Of a DNA stretch of 64,000 bases, positions 13,145 to 64,000 are shown in pieces. The stretch is taken from contig JAWNZC010000322.1 of the NCBI GenBank assembly GCA_035771165.1, positions 9,127,001 to 9,191,000 on the forward strand, in the 5' to 3' direction. Within the stretch, counting starts at the first letter, position 1. The number at the start of each line of letters is the position of its first letter. Source of the stretch: Paragorgia papillata (lineage: Eukaryota; Cnidaria; Anthozoa; Scleralcyonacea; Coralliidae). The notes beneath the pieces are model-generated. The model worked only from the letters and a program-made list of their open reading frames with translations, made no database searches and was not told the origin of the DNA. The position numbers were made by a program, and so were the translations under genes.

Positions 13145-14705
13145 GTAAGAAAATTACACCATTCAAGACTGTCGTTCAAGCTCACCTTCGGATCAAAATA
13201 CCTCGTACTATTGCACGGACATACCTTACAATCTACTAAGCCAGAACAGCAAAAATGTAGGTTGACCAGAGTCCCAGACGACCAAGTTGGCTTTCGAAAC
13301 CACAAGCGATTATTGACATACAACAACGACTAAACTGTTGCGAAGAGTTCCACACATATACAGTCCATTTTATCTGTTCCCGACCATCTCATCACCACTT
13401 TATACTTTGCTTGTATTTTCTCAATATATTCCACAACGCAATCTAAAAGATTTCCTTGGTATAAGCAGTTAAAATCCCAAATATTGTCGATACCGCAGCG
13501 TTCAAACGTTTCGGCACTTCAGTAATTCAAGCAGTGATCACGTGATCATGCGAACAGGAAATAAAAGAATAATTAAATGAACAAAGACGATTACGTTCGA
13601 TCACGTCGATGAGTATAAACTTTTTAATTTCACTATATCTTTTACATGAGAGTAGGAGCAATGAACCTTTTCATTCTTCCAAAACTATATTTGGTGCTTG
13701 TGTTGTAATTTTGTTTATAATATAGGGAAACCGAGCGAAGCATTTAGCGTCATATATAAATAAATGGGCAGTCCTTGACCCCTGAAGAGCCCGTCTTCCT
13801 GCCGTCGGTGTTTGAAAGCAAGCCTTAACTCTTAAGAACAGCTTAACGCCGATATATCATTCAGTAAATTATCTTTGTAGAACAAAGTCTTTAGAGCTTC
13901 AAGCACTTGATAATTTCACGTAAAGTGAGTGAAATCCATAGAGCATGCACTAGCATGCACAAAAGGAGAATGACAGCGCACTGTGAGCGAGGTAGGAGCG
14001 AGGCAGCTTGATTATATCATCTTGTAAAGTTATACCCTGGTAACAAAGAGCTCTCCTGTTGCGAACCAAAGCAAGATTTATTACACTTTCCTGCTGGTGT
14101 TTAAACTTTTAAAATAAGTTATACATATTGCGGATATGTCTAACTCAAGTCCTGTTTGTTAAGCTACATGTAGTAAACCACGACAAATCAGGTAAAATGG
14201 CACCGTATTAAAAAGCTATATTAATCGAAGACGTAATATTACATTTTCTGAAGTCAGTTAATTGCTGTGGCCTCCTCTCGACACCACACAAATTTGTCAA
14301 TCATTTGTCTATTGTGAAGATATTGACTTCAACACATCTAAAAATTATTAAACGCCTGACACAATCATAGCTAGTACTTTTTCAAGCCCACCTTCTTATT
14401 AAACATAGAAGTCAACAATAACGACTTTTAAGCTGGCTTGGTTATAGATCATATTGCCTGACATAATTTTAATATTGACGTTGTTACTGAAGCAGAAAAA
14501 ATATTCCGTTGGTAGGCACTAAGCGTCTGAGCGCTTATTATTATATCTGGGGACAATTAACTATATTTTCTTGGTACTAACTGATTTGTTTAAGTAAACG
14601 TATTTTTGGCTACTTCAGTCCCTGATTTTATTACTACACGTGTACGGACTTGACTGTCTTGACAGCCTTGACTACGGCAATAATACTGGCCCAAGATTAC
14701 TTATT

Positions 14706-14773
14706 TAGACCCCGTTTACACTAGTAAAAACAATGTGAATCCGGATACTTTTGCTCTAGTGTAAACGGGGCTA
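14706..14773. mobile_element. 68-bp hairpin element
   Basis: TAGACCCCGTTTACACTAG and mirror CTAGTGTAAACGGGGCTA around a short spacer. Confidence 0.7.
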
Positions 14774-15042
14774 TAGAGCAATGTTTGGTGTATATCCGCT
14801 GTAGGAACCAATGATATATTATATTCCGGCTTGTATATCTATACATGGACATACCGTATGGCGAATAGGAGGGATGTCTTTGTATCTAATTGATGATTTT
14901 AATGAAGAAATTTATAATAAATTATAGTTTGTATAGGCTCGTAGCTCTGTGATCTTCGTCCGGAATAGTGCACGTGTGGCTTCCCAAAAGGCAAAACTAT
15001 GTAATTTTCAACGTGTGGCATGGCCAACGGTTCTTCAGGTAA

Positions 15043-15417
15043 TAAAGCCCCGCACAGACGTTTTATTTGCTCGTGCGCACGACACAAATTGACACGTTTT
15101 TCCTTGACATGCAATTAAGGAGCCCTGTTCAAAACTGGTCATGCCAGCTTTTGAACAAGGAAAATTGTCGTTATATAGTGGTCAAGGAAAACTTGACAAG
15201 TTATTGCGCACTACGTTACTGCGCACTCATCTCCTAAGACTAAGTTATTATATGCACGAATTCGCAATCATCAGTGCCGTCAAATAAACTTGTCCAGCAC
15301 ATTGTTTATAAGGAAAATTGGTGGGAAAAAACTTATTCATCGTACACACGCAAGGAAGGCAAGGAAAGCTACCAAGGAACTTGTCAAGGAAAACTTGGTC
15401 GTCTGTGCAGGGCTTTT
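15043..15417. mobile_element. Inverted-repeat element with AAAGCCCYGCACAGACG ends
   Basis: Left aataaagccccgcacagacg and right cgtctgtgcagggctttt. The interior is rich in caaggaa/ttccttg repeats. Confidence 0.7.
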
Positions 15418-15937
15418 AGCAGGGCAGTTCAGCCAGGGATTGGGATCGGGAAAGTGAAACTCTGTGACGGAATTGAGGGGCTAGCCAGTTGTCCCTTTCG
15501 TGCTCGGTCATGCAAACGAAGATCATATCTTGGGCACAAATCAGTATTGCCCATACTGATACGTTGAAAAGTCACAGAGTTGGTAAGTCACAAAATTGCC
15601 TGCTGAGGGCTGAGGAGGCTAGGTCCGGAAGCCATCTCTGACTTTGGCAAAATATAGAATGTTTGACCTTCAAACGCGGCGGATTTGAGTGAGACCCTTC
15701 AGCCCAGTCATAGGCCCAGTACGTGCCCCCTCACTCTTCAGCGCGCGACGTACACCGGTTGTTCCGCTCCGCAGCATCGGTAGTACCGCGCGCGTCAATA
15801 TTATACCGATATTATCGGTATACCAGTTTGGTTTATTTCTTGAGCTTTTTATAAAGTCACGTAATTTTTACGAGGTCCACAAAACAATGAAAAAATATAA
15901 AACACACCTAGTTTGACTTTCATAGCGTGCATACGTA

Positions 15938-16010
15938 TAGTCTCCTTCGCAGACGTTCTTATGGCTCGCTATAAACACTTGAGCCATAAGAAGGTCTGCG
16001 AAGGAGACTA
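15938..16010. mobile_element. 73-bp minimal copy of the TAG family, 9-bp target duplication
   Basis: Almost a bare hairpin: TAGTCTCCTTCGCAGACG ... CTGCGAAGGAGACTA, flanked by GCATACGTA at 15929-15937 and 16011-16019. Confidence 0.9.
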
Positions 16011-16443
16011 GCATACGTACAGTATTTCTGGAATCGCTGTAAGTAGTTGCCTAAACATCTTGTTATATGAGAAAATCCCGATATATCGAATATTTCGGCA
16101 TATTACTTTGGTTGGAAAAGACATACTGCCAAACCGATACGTGATTTTTAAAACCACCGGTATATCGACTATTGTTAATTCTTGACGCCTGACATTTTGA
16201 ATATACGCCAGTCGGGTTCTGCATTTGTTTCTGCAGGGCATGTCATCGGGATTCGAAAACCTTCGGCGGTTTGAACAAACTTCGAGGTATTTGAATAACT
16301 TCCGACTCCTCCAAATGTTTGATATAGCAAACAAACTTGTCTAGTGATTTTAAGAGAAAATCGAAAAGTTTGCGCCGACATACTGATCGGGCGGCGTGTG
16401 GCGATAAGACCCTGGGTACAAGGTTGCATACTGATTTCCTTTG

Positions 16444-16710
16444 TGTAATATTTAAAACACGAGCAGGAGTGCAAAAGACGAGGACGCAGCCCGAGTGTTT
16501 TAGATCTGATAAAACACGTGATGCGAGTGCTTTGAATGGCTTCAAAAACGATTCGTTATTGGATGTTATGTTCATTAGTATTCTTTATATAAAATTGTAT
16601 GTTCATTAGTGTTCTTTCTGACGTCAAGAAGTTTTATCAGGTATATAAACCACGGACATGGTACTGATTTCCTTTGTGTTTTCCTCATGAATTATTAATG
16701 AGTTTTTGAA
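16444..16710. repeat. Dispersed repeat with tgataaaacacgtgatgcgag core, copy 1
   Basis: Same blocks and order as 36526-36880; ends with catgaattattaatgag. Confidence 0.8.
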
Positions 16711-16734
16711 GTTCAATTCATTAACGCTCAGTGT

Positions 16735-16983
16735 CGATCTCGTCCCCAGAGCCCACGTTCCCCACCCGGGAAACGAGAGACTCTGGGATAATCCGTTTCA
16801 CATCGATATTTCATTGGCTGATGAACACAGTGAACTCTATAACTCTTCTTCCGGATAACAAGAATCCTGTGATGGAAATATCGAGGCCCGCAAAGAACGC
16901 CTGCGAAGGAGGCTAGGATTATCCCAGAGCCTCTCGTTTCCCGCCCACTGGTAAGGGGAACGTGGGCTCTGGGAACGAGATTG
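16735..16983. mobile_element. 249-bp CAATCTCGT-type element, 9-bp target duplication
   Basis: Ends CGATCTCGTCCCCAGAGCCC and mirror GGGCTCTGGGAACGAGATTG, with a second inner pair (ctctgggataatcc). Flanks GCTCAGTGT and TCTCAATGT share 7 of 9 bases. A stray TAG-family end lies inside at 16891-16914. Confidence 0.75.
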
Positions 16984-17253
16984 TCTCAATGTCCGATATA
17001 CATGTATTGGACGCCAAGACAAGAACAAAGGAATAAATAAGAGAATAAAGCAAAAACAACGTGAGAACAAAGAACAAAAGAAAACATTTTAAGCGTTAAA
17101 GGGTTGATGAATTTGAGATCTATTTGTCGGCCATTGCCAATCTCGTTTATACTCAAAGCCTTCGCCGGCACACCGAGAAGTGTTTTGATTGGCTAGCAAG
17201 GCGGCGGCCTTTCAAGTGGCAACAGGTTTTTCTGTTGTCGGCGATGGATAGTA

Positions 17254-17491
17254 TTAGCGAGGTTCAGATTACACTTCCACTACCGCTACTGCTACCGTAA
17301 ATGTGGTTAAGCTGGTGTAATGTTCGTTTTTTCGTTCTGTAGTCGTAGTTGGTTTTAATCCTGGTACCGTAAAACGCTTTCTTTTTGCACTAGGTTTGAC
17401 CGTTACTGAACGTAAAAACAATATTTGACATGCTTAATTATATTTATGGTAGCGGTAGTGGCAGTGGAAGTGTGATCTGAACCTCGCTAAT
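17254..17491. mobile_element. Inverted-repeat element with TTAGCGAGGTTCAGAT ends
   Basis: Arms of about 50 bp: attagcgaggttcagatt then acacttccactaccgctac, mirrored at 17440-17491. Confidence 0.8.
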
Positions 17492-18159
17492 GTTTGCGTG
17501 CCGACGAAGACTCTGCGTCGATCACTTTCCAACTTAATTAGTTTATACAGGCAAAAATAAGCGCCAAATCTTTAGAACAAGGATGAAATCGCACGAATAT
17601 GTCATTTTTTATTGAATTGGACAAACTATTGAACGAAATTAAGAAGCAATATATTTTATTAGGCCGGTGAATTTTAGGTGGACGGGAAAATGTAATTTCT
17701 GAACCCCCTTTGGCAAAGTAGGGTTCAACCTTGTTGACAGTTGCACTTAGAACCAGACACAATGCCAAAGAGGGGTGCTCTGTTTGGCCATAGTTTGGCA
17801 TAAAAAAATGTCGCGCCCGGTTCCGTATATATGGGGCGGTGGCATGCCTATTGATTCCGCAGGAACGAACAGGTAGATAAAGCGCTGCTAACTAACTCGT
17901 GACTCGTTAGGGCCCCCACACGGGTTTCTGTAAGGGGGTCAACACGTAGGCCATATAAAGCGCTACTAAGGCCTAGGTCAAACGTCGAACGTAATGCAAA
18001 TATCAGCATATATATTATAAACAAAGGATTTAGCTCGTTACATTAGGTTCGGCGCATTAGAACAGCGACGTTTACAAAACCAGGAAACTAGCTAGCGTGC
18101 ATATTAACATTATGCATATTAACGTGCAGAGAAACATTACTACTAGTCATCGAAACACT

Positions 18160-18780
18160 TGTAATCAATAAGCTCTTGTACTGCTCCACGGTTTGGTCCA
18201 ACACATCATCTAAGAATATAAAGAAGCTTCAAACAGTACAGAACTTCGCCTGCAGAATCATTACAAAAACCAGAAAATTCGATCACGTTACACCAGCTTT
18301 GCGTGAACTTAATTGGCTTCCTGTTGAACAATTGCTTTTGTACAGGGATACTGTAATGGCCTATAAATGTTTCAACGATCTTGCACCTAGTTATTTAATA
18401 AATAAATTTACCAAGCGCTCTGAAATATATAATTGCTTGACACGAAATCATCACCTTTTAGACATTCCACTTTTTAAAACTTCTTCAGGGCAAAGAACAT
18501 TTTTAATACTATAGAGCAGTGAAAATATGGAATGATTTAGATGACGATCTTAAACAGATTACAACGCTTAGTAAATTTATGCGAAAACTCAGAGAACAAT
18601 TATTAAGAAATTTTTATAGCATATCTTAACCATTTAGGGTACATTACATTTTTACTTATGTAATTTTTAAATACAACATTGTAAATATATTCGATACACA
18701 TATTATTATATAAATAGTTTTTAATCATTTAATCATTGTAATCGAGTGTAGAAAAGCCCTTAGGGGAACACACAATAAAG
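18160..18780 (+). mobile_element. LINE 3' fragment with (TATC)n tail
   Basis: The reverse transcriptase C-terminal region reads CSTVWSNTSSKNIKKLQ through PLFKTSSGQRTF, then shifts frame near 18505 and continues as RAVKIWNDLDDDLK to about 18628. The 3' UTR ends CACAATAAAG and joins the tetranucleotide tract. It is related to the fragment at 35590-36199. Confidence 0.88.
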
Positions 18781-19027
<247 letters not shown>

Positions 19028-19514
19028 ATAGGCATGTCAAGAAAGAGAAAATATATGCCTTGTCAGTGAAATTTCAAATAAAAGATCAACTTCAGGACAA
19101 CGACGACAATGCAATGTTGGCGTCAAAAACGTCGCTTGCTACTACTGATTCATTCCGTAAGAACGAACATACGAACAAACTCACAGGCTGAATATAAAGC
19201 GCTGCTAACTCATCAGGAGACAGCGCAATTACCACATTTACATAAAATTGAACCATTGAATTGAGCAATTGAACCACTGAAAATTCTGTTTAGCTATATA
19301 CATGACGTTAAACTCGCTGAACACTGATTCAATTTTTATATCTACACACAAATATAGTTTACAGTTTCAAAGAAAAATATACAAGCATAAATAAAGAAGA
19401 AAATAAAGAAGACTAATTGTCAAAAAAATATTTATAAAAATGTACAAGGATGACCAAAGTAGCTCGCTATGCTTTCTCCCAACTCAAATTCTGCACGTTT
19501 ATTGTGATATCATA

Positions 19515-19980
19515 CAGGGGCGCAACTAGGGAGGGGGGTTGGGGGGGGTTGCAACCCCTGCCCTTTTTAACCCCTGCCGAGCTTTTTGTGAGACCTCTAA
19601 TACTAGGTTAGACATTAGATAAACAGATAATTAATCGTCTGTTATAGTACGCAATACAATTCTCCGCAAATCTGGCGAGACTCAGAGGCTTCTAGCAGTG
19701 GGCCCGGGTGGCAGCTAGGCTGAATATAATTATGATAAATTTTAAATAATGCGAGACCAAAATAAAAATTTCCGCAACCGAAAATACGAGAAAAGCGTCC
19801 TCAAAATGCAGGAAATGCTGTTTCAGAGACTCAAAATTCAAAAATTTCCGGGGGGCATGTCCCCGGACTCCCCTAGAATCTCTGCTTGGCTTCTACTCCC
19901 AAATTGTTTAGAATACTGAATGACTTTGCCCTTTTCTTGCGTTCAACCCCTGCCCTCGAAATTTTCTAGTTGCGCCCCTG
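19515..19980. mobile_element. hAT-like element with CAGGGGCGCAACTAG ends
   Basis: Both ends match for 15 bp; 8-bp flanks atatcata and atatcact agree in six positions. Interior G-rich near 19530-19550. No transposase. Confidence 0.82.
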
Positions 19981-20276
19981 ATATCACTAATTTTGCAAAC
20001 ACGAAGACGCTTCAGTTGAAATTAGGGAGCTCAGGGGCGCCGGAAGCTACTTAAGGCGGCGGGGGCAGCCATATAAAAAGGGCACTTTTTCTCAGCATTA
20101 ATTTTTGCACGTAGCATAAAATAACCAAAAAGCATAATGAATGACAATGTATTGAGAAAGAAAATTCAACGACTGAGTTGATGCTACATTCCTATTTACA
20201 TTTAAGAAAACATGGCAACTTTAATGAATCAGAAAACACCCGCCAAGTGAAAAAGGCCTGGGTACAAGACATAGCT

Positions 20277-20637
20277 CAACCTCGTTCTCATGCAGGGCAT
20301 TTTTGAAATTGGTAAGGTGGGAAAAGGTTCTGACGTCGACTGTTTGATTCGGTATTTTCATTGGTTGGTTGTTTTCTTAAACATTCCTCGTGAAACATAT
20401 TTATCCATAGTTTTGTGCCAGTTATGATCAAATAGCTTCAACGGGACCGCCAACGGGACAAATAGGACCGCCATTACAATGAACTTCTCCCACGGGGCTG
20501 CCATTACTCAGAATGATTTTGCTTACCGAACTAAATTGCTAATTTATTACGCCCAGTATTTTTGGGTGCTGTGATTAGCCGATGCCAGGGCTTTTTCCCA
20601 CCCTCTAAATTTCAAAAACGCCCTAAGAACGAGGTTG
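20277..20637. mobile_element. 361-bp CAACCTCGT-family element, 9-bp target duplication
   Basis: Ends CAACCTCGTTCTCATGCAGG and mirror CCCTAAGAACGAGGTTG; flanks GACATAGCT and GACACAGCT (one mismatch). It is nested inside the hAT-like element 20032-21276. Confidence 0.85.
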
Positions 20638-20878
20638 GACACAGCTAACCCAAGGCAAAATTAGTTTGCTGCCTCTGTGTGGTCTGCAGTAATAAGTTAG
20701 CTTGTGCGACATTTGAGATTTTGAAGTACTAATACAAAAGTCATTTAATACAATAATACAAATGGGCAGCACGGGGCCAACCAATTGCCCTTTCTCGTAA
20801 GACGAATGTTTTCTACAGGAATTGCCCCCGCGCTGTGAGGGCAGCTGCCCCTGCTGCCCCCGTGGCTCCGGCGCCCCC

Positions 20879-21276
20879 GAGGGGCTGTTCACACGAGACC
20901 GGGTCATCTCGGGGGGGGGGGGGGGGGGGTAGGGATAACTCGGGGGCTAGTGTCAAAGTTGACCCTATTTCACATGATAAAACGCAACTACCGAGTTGTC
21001 CCTGGCCCCCGAGATAACCCTAGCTTCATGTGAACGCTTCACCCCGAGTTATCCCGAGCAACAGCATAAATACGCATGCCTAAGTTGACCCTACCCCCCG
21101 AGATAACTCGGTGAAAGCGTTCACATGGAGGTAGGGATAACTCGGGGCTAGGGTTACCCTATCGCTCCGACCGAGTTATCCCTATCCCCCGAGTTATCTC
21201 GGTCTCATGTGAACGATTTACTTTTTTAACATGGAAATAAACATGGAGATAACTCGCCTCATGTGAACAGGCCCTC
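20879..21276. mobile_element. Inverted-repeat element with GGGCCTGTTCACATG ends
   Basis: Ends GAGGGGCTGTTCACACGAG and mirror CTCATGTGAACAGGCCCTC. The interior is built of repeated and inverted copies of agggataactcgg / ccgagttatccct. A poly-G run at 20910-20928 lies inside. It is related to 26182-26554. Confidence 0.8.
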
Positions 21277-22591
21277 AGGGAGCTTAAGCAACAGACGTTT
21301 TAGAGCCACGGACGAGGATTTAATTCAATTCTTGGTTTTCATCTGACGTCATGGTGGCCATATTGGTGCACAGAAACAGTGAAATATGGCGGACATATTG
21401 GTGCACAATCTTTATCCTATGGGCATTTAGCTCTATTCTTTATTCAAACATTTCGTATTATTATTCGATTTATTTTTATCTTCCTTTTAATTGGTTGAGG
21501 GACCACTACGTCACCTGCAAATAACTGCCTACAAATAACAGTCTGCTCATGCACATTAGTCGGAGATGTTGTTTTGCAGCAAATAATATTTTGCTCATGC
21601 GCGTTACACTCAATTTCGGCAAACGTAAATCGCTCGTTCAGCCAAGCTGGAAAGAAATGAATGGACATAATTACAGGTAAACAATGTCAAATAAAAAATA
21701 AATCGAATAATAAAACAATTATTGAACTCGGTTTTCACAAAATATCGTGATTTGTCAGTGACGAGCAGATCAGTTATTTGCTCAACCTCGTCCCATAATT
21801 GTTAATTGTTTCTTCACCCAAACTGGGTCACCGATCACGTGAGTGAAAACGATCCATAGCATTTTTCATTCAAAACAATGATAATGAGCAATTTAAAATC
21901 CCAAGAGCAAAGTGAACGCCGTCGTCGTTCTACACAAGACGACATTGAGAGTATTCTCACGTTCTTGAGACGACGGGAACTTCTAGAACGTAACTTGAAG
22001 GCTGTCATCGTTGTTTTACTGCAATGAAACATGCTTTTAAACTGAAAAAATCTTTTCAAAGAAGGCGCGGTTCGCTTGTTCTGTATTGTATTGCTGTTCT
22101 TCAAGCCACGTCCTTGTCTCAAAAACGCCCGATGCTTAAGCTCTCTATTCTTGGTTTTCATCTGACGTCACGGCGACCATATTGGTACATAGAAACAATG
22201 AAATGGCAGCCATTTTGAAGACTGAAGAGCTATGAACCTATCGGAAACGTATCGGACTCGCTCGTAAAATGTCGTGTATTTCTTCTGGGCTTTCATTGGT
22301 CATGATTTAACTAAATTTAACTTTACTTTACTTACGGACTTACACACTCGATGATATAGTATCTACCTGCTTTGCAGTAGATACAAAAATGTTTCGGCTA
22401 GTCAACTTCATTTCGCCTGCAGTTCAGTTACGCTATCAAAGTTTTAGAAGTGAAAATGTGATTGGTTGTTGAGTCACCAAAGTGTTAATAGAAGAAATGT
22501 GGTTGGTAGTTGATGAATTTCGAGAGAATTTGTATTTTCATCGTGTTTTTTCGACTAAATATACCGTTTTTTTTAAAGTTAGTTATTTTAT

Positions 22592-22782
22592 AAAAGAAAT
22601 ACCAAATGAATTTCCGTGCAGGATACTCTGATCCAAACACTTGGGAACTTGCTCGACTTTCGAAAAGCTAAAAACACTCGCCTAGCGGCTCGTGTTTATG
22701 TTACGCTTTTCTCAAGTCTCGCAACGTCCCGCGTGTTTGGATCAGAGTATCCTGCACGGAAAATCATTTGGTATTCCTTTAC
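22592..22782. mobile_element. Inverted-repeat element just downstream of WDR17
   Basis: Arms of about 48 bp (accaaatgaatttccgtgca, ggatactctgatccaaacac) are mirrored at 22731-22782. It lies about 100 nt past the WDR17 stop codon, so inside or near its 3' UTR. Confidence 0.8.
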
Positions 22783-22880
22783 TGATATATAAAAATGTAT
22801 ATATTTACAAACTTATTGTTAAAAGGTCGTACATCTAAATATACATATAGTAATAAATTTAAAACTATTCCATGCACGTT

Positions 22881-63173
<40,293 letters not shown>

Positions 63174-64000
63174 CTAAAAGTAAAGATATAAAACAAGCTT
63201 AATATAGTTTAAAATATTAAATACACTAAAATTACTGTAAGTAACTTATTATTAATAATTCAACTTTTTTACATTTAGTTTAGTTTAATGATTTTTTTGT
63301 TGCCAATAACAAAAAAACAAAACAATACAGGTACATAAAATAATTCAAAATTAATGATAGCTTAACCCATATGTATATGAGTTCGTCTCTGACGTACGGG
63401 GCATACTGGGTACAGCATTTTCTTTCATTACACAATCACTTACGGTATATACCTCCATGTATTCTATGTCCATGATTACTCAACATGCACATGAAATGTT
63501 CAATATCACGATTACTCAACATGCACATGAAATGTTCAATATCAAGTGATTTTGTTGAACGAACTTAGAGATATAACTAATTTTGCTATACACAAAAATG
63601 CTGTACCATGGTTATAAAGTCAGAGATCATCTCATTTACATATTATACACATTGAAATATCCCGAAAAGAAAAATGCGAAAAAGTTGTAGATCTTCCTTT
63701 ACCATTTCACAAGTTCTTTCAAATTAGAAAAAAGTTAATTCATATTGTCAATTTCCTTTAAATGAAAAACGTTCATTGCAAGTCAGAAAATGAGATGCTT
63801 CTCACACTATTTTTGGCAGACCTTCTTTATCAGTATTTATTTTAACCTCCTTTACCAGTATTTGATATTTTCGATTTTGTTTTGATTCTTTAATTTACCG
63901 ACTTAAACCAGACTTCTCACTGATAAGAAAACTATCATCTGGTATTGGCAAAAATAAAATTCTAAACACACAGGGTGAAAGAATTTAAACTGATGAAGGG
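63174..64000 (-). other. Upstream WDR17 intron
   Basis: No exon is seen; the missing N-terminal exon is not here. 63655-63775 is a diverged end of the inverted-repeat element at 43093-43604 (shared motifs: aagaaaaatgcgaaaaagttgt, accatttcacaagttctttc). A direct 40-bp duplication (caatatca...gcacatgaaatgtt) lies at about 63483-63544. Confidence 0.5.

Larger units (their letters stand above)
20032..21276. mobile_element. Composite hAT-like element with 8-bp target duplication
   Basis: The left end is CAGGGGCGCCGGAAGC and the matching right-end sequence GGCTCCGGCGCCCC lies at about 20863-20877. The 8-mer AGGGAGCT occurs at 20024-20031 and at 21277-21284, after a second element (20879-21276) that sits at its right end. 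The 9-bp-type element 20277-20637 is nested inside. Confidence 0.7.

Overview
The window is eukaryotic, metazoan DNA. It is AT-rich, holds two intron-containing genes on the minus strand and is packed with young transposable elements. The best guess is a cnidarian, probably an anthozoan: a very large Fat/Dachsous-type cadherin, an intron-rich WDR17 orthologue, many small inverted-repeat elements, and CR1/L2-like LINEs with an SGNH-hydrolase ORF1. This taxonomic call is inference; no rRNA or mitochondrial marker is present.

Layout. 1-315 is a partial cadherin exon running off the left edge. 316-5347 is an intron full of repeats. 5348-13144 is one giant cadherin exon with a signal peptide and about 24 cadherin repeats; its frame is broken twice by single extra bases in A-runs. 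13145-22880 is intergenic and holds many inverted-repeat elements, a LINE fragment and a long (TATC)n tract. 22881-63173 is WDR17. I reconstructed 29 coding exons by reading splice sites and matching the translation to remembered vertebrate WDR17. All phases agree and the coding sum is 3720 nt (1239 codons plus stop). The true first exon lies beyond the right edge.

The WDR17 introns carry most of the transposons. Intron 5 holds three LINE copies head to tail, each bordered on both sides by (TGTC)n on the element's own strand; the middle copy has intact ORFs. A fourth LINE on the other strand (37811-38884) also sits inside (TGTC)n. This is the strongest candidate for an interesting system: retrotransposition into a tetranucleotide microsatellite. 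A second theme is small inverted-repeat elements with visible target-site duplications: 9-bp (two TIR types, five loci), 8-bp (hAT-like), TA (mariner-like), TTAA-type ends and 7-bp, several nested in each other so that insertion order can be read.

The two host genes show no sign of working together; they are simply neighbours in the same orientation.
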